Shown: positions 17,060 through 23,837 of the stretch, piece after piece
How positions within the stretch are numbered: position 1 is the stretch's first letter
Layout: each line of letters begins with the position of its first letter
From: Chitinophaga cymbidii
GTDB lineage: Bacteria; Bacteroidota; Bacteroidia; Chitinophagales; Chitinophagaceae
DNA: 64,000 nucleotides
Assembly (NCBI RefSeq): GCF_007992715.1
Contig: NZ_BKAU01000004.1
Coordinates: forward strand, 372,001-436,000
Direction: 5' to 3'
Position numbers and translations under genes: made by a program
Notes under the pieces: generated by a model
Databases searched by the model: none
Seen by the model: only the letters and a program-made list of their open reading frames with translations
What the model was told of the DNA's origin: nothing

Positions 17060-18364
17060 ATGCCAAACACATCATTACGATTCGAGACCTTGCAGGTCCA
17101 TGCCGGCTACCAGCCGGAAGCTACCACCAAAGCAGCGGCGGTGCCCATTTACCAGACCACTTCTTACACGTTCGACGATGCCGCGCATGCGGCGGACCTT
17201 TTTCAGCTGAAGCAGTTCGGCAACATTTACACCCGCATCATGAACCCGACGACGGACGTGTTCGAAAAACGGGTGGCGGCGCTGGAAGGCGGCGTAGGAG
17301 GGCTGGCGGTCGCATCCGGACAGGCGGCGCAGTTCATTGCCCTGCACAACATCCTGCTGCCCGGGGACAATTTCGTGACCTCGTCTTACCTGTACGGCGG
17401 CACCTACAACCAGTTCAAGGTGAGCTTTAAGCGGATAGGCGTGGAAGCGCGTTTTGCGGACCTGGACGATCCGGCCAGCTTTGAGGCGCAGATCGATGAC
17501 CGCACCAAAGCGATCTACGTGGAAACGATCGGCAACCCCGGCTTTGCGATCCCTGATTTCGAGAAGATAGCGGCGGTGGCGAAGAAGCATGATCTGCCGC
17601 TGGTGGTGGACAATACTTTTGGCGCGGCGGGATACCTTTTCCGGCCCATCGAGCATGGCGCGAACATCGTGGTGCAGGCGGCGACCAAGTGGATCGGCGG
17701 GCATGGCAACAGCATTGGCGGTATTATCGTTGACGGCGGCAATTATAACTGGGGCAACGGAAAGTTCAAACAGTTCACGGACCCGGATGATGCGTATCAT
17801 GGCATGAAGTTCTGGGAGGTATTCGGCGCGGAGAGCCCCTTCGGCAATATCGCCTATATCATCCGCGCGCGCGTAACCGGCCTCCGCAGCTGGGGCCCCG
17901 CGCTGGCGCCGCAGAATGCATTCCTGTTCATACAGGGGCTGGAAACCCTGTCCCTCCGCGTGCAGCGGACGGTAGACAATGCCCTTGCGCTGGCGCAATG
18001 GCTGCAGCAGCACCCTTCCGTTGAATCCGTGAATTATCCGGGCCTGCCGGGCAATAAATACCACGAGCTGGGTAAAAAATACCTGAAGAACGGCTTTGGC
18101 GGCGTATTGTCATTCAAAATAAAAGGAGGAAAAGATGCGGCGGATAAATTCGTGCAGTCATTGGAGTTAATATACCACCTGGCGAATGTGGGAGATGCCA
18201 AAACGCTGATCATCCATCCGGCTACCACCACGCACCAGCAGCTGAGCGAGGAAGAACAGAAAGCCGCGGGCGTGGAACCCGGACTGCTGCGCATTTCCCT
18301 GGGGATCGAGCATATCGACGATATCAAGGGCGACCTGGATCAGGCGTTCAAAAAGGTATCCTGA
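17060..18364 (+). CDS. metY: O-acetylhomoserine sulfhydrylase (PLP-dependent)
   Basis: A 434-residue Cys/Met-metabolism PLP enzyme that makes homocysteine from O-acetylhomoserine and sulfide. The N-terminal ETLQVHAGY and AVPIYQTTSYTFDDAAHAA are typical, as is the ASGQAAQFIALHNIL segment. The PLP lysine is Lys210 (QAATKWIGGHGNSIGG) and Asp184 (LVVDNTF) would bind the pyridine nitrogen. The length and the inserted DGGNYNWGNGKF and AYHGMKFWEVFG segments favour the sulfhydrylase subgroup over cystathionine synthase/lyases, which run near 380-400 residues. It is a single-gene unit with a promoter close upstream and a terminator after it. No sulfur-metabolism neighbours are present. Confidence 0.93.
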   Translation: MPNTSLRFETLQVHAGYQPEATTKAAAVPIYQTTSYTFDDAAHAADLFQLKQFGNIYTRIMNPTTDVFEKRVAALEGGVGGLAVASGQAAQFIALHNILLPGDNFVTSSYLYGGTYNQFKVSFKRIGVEARFADLDDPASFEAQIDDRTKAIYVETIGNPGFAIPDFEKIAAVAKKHDLPLVVDNTFGAAGYLFRPIEHGANIVVQAATKWIGGHGNSIGGIIVDGGNYNWGNGKFKQFTDPDDAYHGMKFWEVFGAESPFGNIAYIIRARVTGLRSWGPALAPQNAFLFIQGLETLSLRVQRTVDNALALAQWLQQHPSVESVNYPGLPGNKYHELGKKYLKNGFGGVLSFKIKGGKDAADKFVQSLELIYHLANVGDAKTLIIHPATTTHQQLSEEEQKAAGVEPGLLRISLGIEHIDDIKGDLDQAFKKVS

Positions 18365-18405
18365 CGTTTTAAGAGTATCATAAGGCTTTCACTCAACTAT
18401 CATCC

Positions 18406-18440
18406 GGAGCTGCTTTCCGCAAGGGGGCAGCTCCTTTTTT
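18406..18440 (+). terminator. Intrinsic terminator of metY
   Basis: The stem GGAGCTGC (18406-18413) with GCAGCTCC (18427-18434) is followed by six T on the plus strand (18435-18440). It lies 42 bp after the metY stop and close to the end of the convergent amidohydrolase gene. Confidence 0.85.
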
Positions 18441-18455
18441 AGCTTCCTGCGGCTT

Positions 18456-20102
18456 TTAACCTCCCATAGCGCCGTGTAGGCGGTTGAACAGGAATTTCCG
18501 CGGATTGATGATCGCCATCTGTTCCAGCTCTTCCGGCGATAAGGCCGCCACCATGTTCGCCCACATCTGTTTGTCGGACTGCTGGCTTCTCACCACATAA
18601 AAATCCGTTCCGAACAGCACCCTGTCCGATACGCCGCTTTGCGGCAGCAGGGTGGTTTTCAGCAGGGGATGGGTTTGCGCGTCGTGGAGGATATAGCTGA
18701 TGTCCGCGTATACGTTCGGGTACTGGAGCATGAGGCTGTAGATGATGCTGAACCAGCTGGCATACCGCCAGATGCCTTCCAGCGCGGAGTCTTCCGTAAA
18801 GTTCAGTCCCCTTTCCGGGTGAAACTGCAGGATGTTGTTCCGGAGGTCCCGGTCGCTTTCCAGGTAACGCGCCCATTCATCTTCCCCGCCGAAATGCCCG
18901 AAGCAGATCTTCAGCTTTGAGAGATCTTTTTGCAGCGGCGTATCCGCGTCCGTGAAGCCGAACAGGTCGAACAGCGCTTTGTCGTTATAGTGGACCAGCA
19001 ATTGCCGCAGCCTTTTTTCATCCAGCAGGCAGAGGTAATTGAGGGGATGGGTGAAGTTGGTGGAGAAGTCCACGTTCTTTTTCTGGAAGAGCTGCAGCTT
19101 TTCATCGTCGGTGGACTGGGAGAAAACGGGATGGTAATTCCATTCTTTTTTCTTGGCGCCGCGGTAGAAGATCACGCCGCGGATGCAGTGGTTCAGCACG
19201 GGGATCTCATGCTCGCAGGCATAGAGCATCAGGGGCAGGAGGTCTTTGTCGAACGGATAGTAACCCAGCGCCGGGTAGGTTTTGATACCCGCAAAATGGT
19301 CTTGCTCAAGGCATTCTTTCACCACGTTCATATAACCGGGATCGGCCTGCAGGCGCCGCGGGTCCGCGAATACAAAAGGCAGGGCTGTATCGGGATTGTT
19401 CTTCCGCAGCCTTTTCAGTTCCGTGAGCTGCTGTATGTAGTTGTGGCGCGGCTTGCCGGCGTCCATGTAGTCCATGTCCATCGGCAGGATCACAAAGCGG
19501 GTGTGCAGCGGGTATTGGCGGGTGAGCGTGTGGAAGATATTGTGTTGTTTCCGGTAGAACGCGAACCGGCCGATGCTCATGTAACGGATGAGGTATTGCC
19601 GCGTTTTCGGGCCGGGCAGTATTTTCAGAAGCTTCAGCGTGCGGGTGGCTATGAACCACACCAGGTTGCGCCCGGAAGGGATGAGCAGCAGCACGAGCAC
19701 GAGTATCCCGTATTGCAGGGCGGGCTGCACGGGAAGCAGGTGCCAGCGGATAAAGAACTGCGTAACGGCATCCAGCCAGGGATACCCGGTCACGCTCCAG
19801 CCCAGTACGATCAGGATCGCATCCAGCGTTAAAATACCGGCGATCACTTTCAGCAGCAGGCTGATGGCTTTGTGCTGATGCAGCCACAATCCCGCTTCGT
19901 AATAACGTTTCCTGAAACGGCGCGCGAAACGCCCGTACTGAAAGGGTTTGACCTTGTAGTACCACCAGCGGAAAAAGTTAACGACCAGCGGGATGGTAAG
20001 GATATATCCCAGCGGCGCCGGCAGCATTTTTTTTCCGAGGTAAGGGGGAACGTGGTCGCCGGTGAATACGTGGGTGTGACAGTTGATGAATGCCTGTTTC
20101 AT
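18456..20102 (-). CDS. Amidohydrolase-superfamily protein with membrane segments inserted in the barrel
   Basis: A 548-residue protein with a complete set of amidohydrolase-like metal ligands: His9-Thr-His11 on the first strand, His305 (PVLNHC), His403 (CFGHFGGEDEW) and Asp500 (LFGTDF), plus Lys274 in GIKTYP. Between the first strand and the rest of the barrel lies an insertion (about 25-170) with three hydrophobic segments (LGYILTIPLVVNFFRW, LLLKVIAGILTLDAILIVLG, YGILVLVLLLIP) and basic linkers. That layout implies a membrane-anchored metal-dependent hydrolase. The closest family by motif is amidohydrolase_2 (decarboxylase/hydrolase type). It is the second gene of an operon, 3 bp after a nitrilase-family gene, so the two may act in sequence on an amide or nitrile compound. 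The substrate is unknown. Confidence 0.8.
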   Translation of the reverse strand: MKQAFINCHTHVFTGDHVPPYLGKKMLPAPLGYILTIPLVVNFFRWWYYKVKPFQYGRFARRFRKRYYEAGLWLHQHKAISLLLKVIAGILTLDAILIVLGWSVTGYPWLDAVTQFFIRWHLLPVQPALQYGILVLVLLLIPSGRNLVWFIATRTLKLLKILPGPKTRQYLIRYMSIGRFAFYRKQHNIFHTLTRQYPLHTRFVILPMDMDYMDAGKPRHNYIQQLTELKRLRKNNPDTALPFVFADPRRLQADPGYMNVVKECLEQDHFAGIKTYPALGYYPFDKDLLPLMLYACEHEIPVLNHCIRGVIFYRGAKKKEWNYHPVFSQSTDDEKLQLFQKKNVDFSTNFTHPLNYLCLLDEKRLRQLLVHYNDKALFDLFGFTDADTPLQKDLSKLKICFGHFGGEDEWARYLESDRDLRNNILQFHPERGLNFTEDSALEGIWRYASWFSIIYSLMLQYPNVYADISYILHDAQTHPLLKTTLLPQSGVSDRVLFGTDFYVVRSQQSDKQMWANMVAALSPEELEQMAIINPRKFLFNRLHGAMGG

Positions 20103-20105
20103 GGT

Positions 20106-21056
20106 TTAACTATTCTTCATCCATACTACTTTTTGTTCGGAAGCGTGCGCCTGCCCGATCACATCCCTGTACAGCTCCGGTCTTCTTGCTTTTTTATAGC
20201 GGTAGCCGCCGGCCTGTTGCAGCTTTTCGGGGATTACTGTTGCGATGGCGATGTCGTTATCCAGCTTCCTGCATTCCGCGATCACGTCGCCGAAGGGGTC
20301 GAGGATCATGGAGCAGCCGTTTTTTAACTGGTCGTCGTCCATCCCGATGGGGTTGGAGAACACGGCGTAGATGGCATTGTCGTATGCGCGGGCGGGCAGC
20401 CATTTCATCAGCCAGGCGCGGCCTTTCAGCCCGTCAAATTCCTGCCGCAACGAGGTGGGGTCTTCATGGCGGCGTTCCCAGAGCGCCGGGTCTACGAAAC
20501 CCGCGCCGGGACGGGTGGAGGGCGTGCACATGGTCACATGCGGCATGAAGATGATGTCCGCACCGAGCAGCGTGGTGGCTCTTACATTTTCGATGACGTT
20601 ATTATCGTAGCAGATAAGGATGCCGCATTTCCAGCCCAGCAGGTCGAACACCACATAACGGTCGCCGGGCGTGAGGTGAGGGTTGATGAAAGGATGCAGC
20701 TTGCGGTATTTGGCCACCAGCCCGTTTTTGTCTACGCATACGTATGCTTTGTACAGCCGGTCTTCCGCATCTTTTTCAAATAGTCCGGCCAGTATCACGA
20801 TGTTCAGTTCCCGCGCAATGCCGGTCAGCGCCTGTATGCTCGGGCCGTCCGGGATAAACTCCGCAAGGTCCAGCATCTGCTCTTTGTCGAGGTGCCGCGC
20901 GAACGTATACCCTGTCACCGAGCATTCATGAAAAGCGATCACGTCGGCGCCTTCGCCGGCGGCTTGCCGGGCGAGGCTGTGGATAACGGAAAGATTGTAA
21001 GCTTTGTCACCACTGCGGTTCTCAAACTGCGCGGTAGCGATCTGCAAGGTTTTCAT
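20106..21056 (-). CDS. Carbon-nitrogen hydrolase (nitrilase superfamily)
   Basis: A 316-residue nitrilase-fold enzyme. The catalytic triad is visible as Glu44 (AFHECSVTGY), Lys119 (YRKLHPF) and Cys149 (CGILICYDNN). Members hydrolyse amides, nitriles or N-carbamoyl compounds in the cytoplasm. The insert around WERRHEDPTSLRQEFDGLKGR is longer than in omega-amidases, so I do not assign a subfamily. It precedes the membrane-inserted amidohydrolase by 3 bp. A minus-strand TAGCTTCG close to the TAnnTTTG box lies at 21068-21061, so close to the ATG at 21056 that the mRNA may be nearly leaderless. Confidence 0.9.
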   Translation of the reverse strand: MKTLQIATAQFENRSGDKAYNLSVIHSLARQAAGEGADVIAFHECSVTGYTFARHLDKEQMLDLAEFIPDGPSIQALTGIARELNIVILAGLFEKDAEDRLYKAYVCVDKNGLVAKYRKLHPFINPHLTPGDRYVVFDLLGWKCGILICYDNNVIENVRATTLLGADIIFMPHVTMCTPSTRPGAGFVDPALWERRHEDPTSLRQEFDGLKGRAWLMKWLPARAYDNAIYAVFSNPIGMDDDQLKNGCSMILDPFGDVIAECRKLDNDIAIATVIPEKLQQAGGYRYKKARRPELYRDVIGQAHASEQKVVWMKNS

Positions 21057-21082
21057 AGTACGAAGCTAAGTTTTTCCATTGA

Positions 21083-21156
21083 ACCAAATCCCCTAATAAT
21101 TGAACGAATTTATAAAACCCGTTTGTCTTTTGTTTTGCAATTTTACATCGTCAATA
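21083..21156 (+). promoter_or_regulatory. Upstream copy of a 74-bp element flanking the araC gene
   Basis: This segment aligns without gaps to 22532-22605, with about 50 of 74 positions identical by my count. Shared blocks include ACCA..T, AATAATTGAAC, CTTT and GCAATTTT(A/G)CA, ending TCAATA. It lies 28 bp upstream of the osmC start. TTGAAC occurs here twice, 20 bp apart, as expected for an AraC-type activator. The conserved GCAATTTTACA (21137-21147) may contain the -7 region. Confidence 0.65.
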
Positions 21157-21184
21157 GTGACATCATAATTTAAAACAATAAAAA

Positions 21185-21601
21185 ATGAAACGTACTGCAA
21201 AAGCACACTGGACAGGAACCATAAAAGACGGCAGCGGTGTATTGACCACCCAAAGTGAAATTCTGAACCAGACCAATTATAGTTTCAGAACCCGTTTTGT
21301 TGGTGATGAAAAGGGGACCAACCCGGAGGAATTGTTAGCGGCAGCGCATGCCGGTTGTTTTACCATGGCCGTCAGTTTTGCCTTGACGGAAAAGGGAATG
21401 AACCCGGTTTCACTGGATACGGAAGCAGTGGTGTCAATGGATGCCACCGGAATAACCTCCGTTCATCTTTCCATCACCGGAAATGTACCAGGTATAGATA
21501 TTGCAGCATTTGACGCGGTCACCAAAGGTGCAGAACAAAACTGTTTCATTTCTAAAGTATTGAAAATACCTGTTACTTCAGAAGCCCGCCTTATTTCATA
21601 A
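21185..21601 (+). CDS. OsmC/Ohr-family peroxidase
   Basis: A 138-residue OsmC-type thiol peroxidase that would reduce organic hydroperoxides in the cytoplasm. Both catalytic cysteines are present: Cys58 in LLAAAHAGCFTMAV and Cys120 in AEQNCFISKVL. The upstream TNPEELL supplies the conserved glutamate, and Arg37 is the likely partner arginine. The length fits OsmC. It is followed by an AraC-family regulator gene and preceded by the first of two similar 74-bp elements, so the regulator probably controls it. Base composition appears lower in GC than in the flanking genes. Confidence 0.92.
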   Translation: MKRTAKAHWTGTIKDGSGVLTTQSEILNQTNYSFRTRFVGDEKGTNPEELLAAAHAGCFTMAVSFALTEKGMNPVSLDTEAVVSMDATGITSVHLSITGNVPGIDIAAFDAVTKGAEQNCFISKVLKIPVTSEARLIS

Positions 21602-21636
21602 CAACGGCGTTTAACGGATAGGTCAACATTATTACC

Positions 21637-21644
21637 TAAATTTG
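21637..21644 (+). promoter_or_regulatory. Candidate -7 box of the araC-family gene
   Basis: TAAATTTG fits TAnnTTTG exactly and lies 16 bp before the start codon at 21661. No clear -33 TTG is seen at the usual spacing. It suggests the regulator has its own promoter in addition to any read-through from osmC. Confidence 0.4.
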
Positions 21645-21660
21645 GTGAGTATTAAGACCG

Positions 21661-22509
21661 ATGATCGCCGGATATAAAAAATTTGAGCTGTTTGGCAAAA
21701 CATTCATTCAGAAAGTGGATGTAAAGCCTCCTTTTGAGTTTGCCTTTCCCGTGGCAGAGCAGGCCTGCTTTTTATATATGTTGAAAGGAGAGATGGAATA
21801 TCAATCCGCGGATGATCATCTGAAAATTCCTACGCATCATTCCTTATTGCTAAACTGTATAAATTCCGGAAAGCAAATACATAATACCGATGCCGGCAGC
21901 GATGGTGAAATTGTAATTGTTACGTTCCATCCGGATATATTGAAGAAAGTGTACGATAAGGAAATTCCTTTCATCTTTCAATCCAGTAGCCAGGTAACCA
22001 ATCAATCCAGGAGAGCGGTCAATAATGACTTTCTGATTCAGAAGTATATTGAAGGGCTGCTCTTTTATTTTGAAAATCCATCTTTGGTAAATGATGAGAT
22101 TTTGATCTTGAAATTGAAAGAGATCATTCTATTGTTATCCCAAACGCAGGATGCCGAAACCATACAGGTCATCTTGTCCCAGCTGTTTTCGCCCGCTACC
22201 TATACGTTCAAACAAATTATAGCGGCCAACCTGTTTTCACAAACCAGCGTAGAAGACCTGGCGCAAAAGACCAATTTGAGCGTTTCTTCTTTTAAAAGAG
22301 AGTTTAAAAAGCTGTACAACGATTCCCCGGCCAATTACATCAAGACCAAAAGGCTGGAAAGAGCAGCTGAACTGCTTTTGGCTTCCGGTGAACGCATTAC
22401 CGATATTGCTTTTGATTGCGGCTTCAACGACCTGGCCGGTTTTACCAAAAGCTTTCACGACAAATACAATGTTTCCCCAACCAACTACCGCTCCCTCAAT
22501 AGTCTTTGA
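21661..22509 (+). CDS. AraC-family transcriptional regulator
   Basis: A 282-residue regulator. The C-terminal 100 residues hold the two AraC helix-turn-helix units: SVEDLAQKTNLSVSSFKREF (first HTH), then SPANYIKTKRLERAAELLL and ITDIAFDCGFNDLAGFTKSF with YNVSPTNYRSL (second HTH). The N-terminal part (about 15-170) has a cupin-like pattern (CFLYMLKGEMEYQSAD, HSLLLNCINSGKQIH), the usual AraC ligand-binding region; the ligand is unknown. The gene sits between osmC and a membrane-protein gene, both preceded by the same type of 74-bp element, so it is the natural candidate to bind those elements. The sequence looks AT-richer than the surroundings. Confidence 0.93.
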   Translation: MIAGYKKFELFGKTFIQKVDVKPPFEFAFPVAEQACFLYMLKGEMEYQSADDHLKIPTHHSLLLNCINSGKQIHNTDAGSDGEIVIVTFHPDILKKVYDKEIPFIFQSSSQVTNQSRRAVNNDFLIQKYIEGLLFYFENPSLVNDEILILKLKEIILLLSQTQDAETIQVILSQLFSPATYTFKQIIAANLFSQTSVEDLAQKTNLSVSSFKREFKKLYNDSPANYIKTKRLERAAELLLASGERITDIAFDCGFNDLAGFTKSFHDKYNVSPTNYRSLNSL

Positions 22510-22531
22510 AATTCATACGTCCCCTTTCAGC

Positions 22532-22605
22532 ACCATATTACCAAATAATTGAACCGATCTGCAAACCTGTTCTGCCTTTAGCGGCGCAATTTTGCAGTAT
22601 CAATA
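22532..22605 (+). promoter_or_regulatory. Downstream copy of the 74-bp element flanking the araC gene
   Basis: Ungapped match to 21083-21156 at a constant offset of 1449 bp. It contains AATAATTGAAC (22544-22554) and GCAATTTTGCA (22586-22596) and ends 14 bp before the ATG of the membrane-protein gene at 22620. Its second half carries several G/C changes relative to the other copy, but the outer blocks are kept. Confidence 0.65.
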
Positions 22606-22619
22606 AAACATTTAAAACT

Positions 22620-23108
22620 ATGGGATTATCACATTTAGGTATTTTTCACACCGTTATTGGTGTTGTAGCCATTATTGCAGCAGTTATTTCTTTGATAAAA
22701 AGCGGTAAAATAGACCTCCGCCAGTTGACCGGCAAGCTGTATTTTTATTGTACGTTGATTGCTTCGCTCACCGCGCTTGGATTGTCCAGTGTCAACGGTA
22801 TTAATCCGGGGCATATTCTTGCATGGCTGATTGTGGTGTTAATTTCGGTTGCCTGGTTTCTTCACGCCAGAAAACAGGGTAATAACCGCTCGCGGTTAAT
22901 CGAGAATTTCTTACTTTCTTTCAGCTTTTTCCTGTCATTGATTCCCACCGTAAATGAAACCTTTAATCGAATTCCGGTTGGGCGTCCTTTGGCAAATGGA
23001 CCGAAAGATCCGTTAATTGGTAAAACGCTTCTTTTACTTTTCGTCCTGTTTATTGTTGGGTCGGTTTTGCAGTTCAGGAAGCAAAGGAGGATCAATAAGG
23101 CGGTATAA
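22620..23108 (+). CDS. Small multi-pass membrane protein of unknown function
   Basis: A 162-residue integral membrane protein. I choose the ATG at 22620 because the reading frame upstream of it runs through the conserved 74-bp element; an ATG at 22506 is therefore rejected. Hydrophobic segments: LGIFHTVIGVVAIIAAVISL, FYCTLIASLTALGL, ILAWLIVVLISVAWFLH, FLLSFSFFLSLIPTV and LLLLFVLFIVGSVLQF, about five in all. The charged loop KSGKIDLRQLTGKLYF resembles DUF2306-like proteins, but I am not sure of the family. The context suggests co-regulation with the OsmC peroxidase by the AraC protein. Confidence 0.75.
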   Translation: MGLSHLGIFHTVIGVVAIIAAVISLIKSGKIDLRQLTGKLYFYCTLIASLTALGLSSVNGINPGHILAWLIVVLISVAWFLHARKQGNNRSRLIENFLLSFSFFLSLIPTVNETFNRIPVGRPLANGPKDPLIGKTLLLLFVLFIVGSVLQFRKQRRINKAV

Positions 23109-23154
23109 CCTGCAAATTTTATTAAAAGTGTATAACATTTTGTATTTTGATAGA

Positions 23155-23586
23155 ATGAAATATTTACTGACCATCGTTATGTTAAGCTGCCTGCACGTTG
23201 CTGTTGCGCAGACGAAAGATGAGGCCGCCGTAGGCCGTGCCGTGGAATCATTACGTAAGGCCATGATCGCTGCGGATAAAGCGGAATTAAGCAGGCTGAC
23301 GGCTGAAAAGCTGAGCTATGGCCACTCTTCAGGAAAGGTGGAGGACAAGGCCGCGTTTATCCAGAGCCTCGTCAGCGGCCAGTCCGATTTTGTAACCATT
23401 GATCTGACGGACCAGACGATCGCCGTAACCGGCGGCACCGCTATCGTGCGGCATACGCTGAGCGCCAAAAGCAACGACGGCGGGAAACCGGGTACCGTAC
23501 ATCTTCATATCATGCTGGCATGGAGCAAGGAGGGTGGTCAATGGAAGCTGGCGGGAAGGCAGGCGGTGAAGATACCGCAGCAGTAG
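23155..23586 (+). CDS. Secreted NTF2-like (DUF4440-type) protein
   Basis: A 143-residue exported protein with the NTF2-like fold. The start at 23155 gives a clean signal peptide (MKYLLTIVMLSCLHVAVAQ). The body matches the SnoaL/DUF4440 pattern: a first helix AAVGRAVESLRKAMIAADKAELSRLTAEKLSYGHSSG, split by a bend, then KAAFIQSLVSG, DLTDQTIAVTGGTAIVRHTLS and HIMLAWSKEGGQWKLAGRQ. Many members have no proven activity; some bind small molecules or act as isomerases. It seems to form its own unit, with a terminator before the convergent kinase gene. Confidence 0.85.
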   Translation: MKYLLTIVMLSCLHVAVAQTKDEAAVGRAVESLRKAMIAADKAELSRLTAEKLSYGHSSGKVEDKAAFIQSLVSGQSDFVTIDLTDQTIAVTGGTAIVRHTLSAKSNDGGKPGTVHLHIMLAWSKEGGQWKLAGRQAVKIPQQ

Positions 23587-23810
23587 GCTTTTTTTTCGAC
23601 GGGCAAGGCAAACGTTTGCATAAAAACGGGAGCGGAACGTTCGCATTCGGACAAATGCTGTACAGAATCGCACAAGACAGGAAATTAGCAATCGTTGAAA
23701 ATGAATGCATTACGATAAAACATCGGCATGGCATCATAGTTGCCTCACTGCCGGCAGTTTACGTTTAGCGAATTCCTGGCGGATTGCTACCAGCCAGGTC
23801 CCATCACCTT

Positions 23811-23837
23811 AACCACGCTTCGCGCGTGGTTTTTTTT
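23811..23837 (+). terminator. Intrinsic terminator at the end of the plus-strand run
   Basis: The stem AACCACGC (23811-23818) with GCGTGGTT (23824-23831) is followed by a run of T to 23837. It abuts the stop codon of the convergent kinase gene. The 224 bp between the NTF2-like stop and this hairpin hold no gene I can support. Confidence 0.8.

Noticed and set aside
23520..23768. Small plus-strand open frame after the NTF2-like gene
   Set aside because: It overlaps the end of a clear gene in another frame, lacks a start context, and its product looks like random coding.
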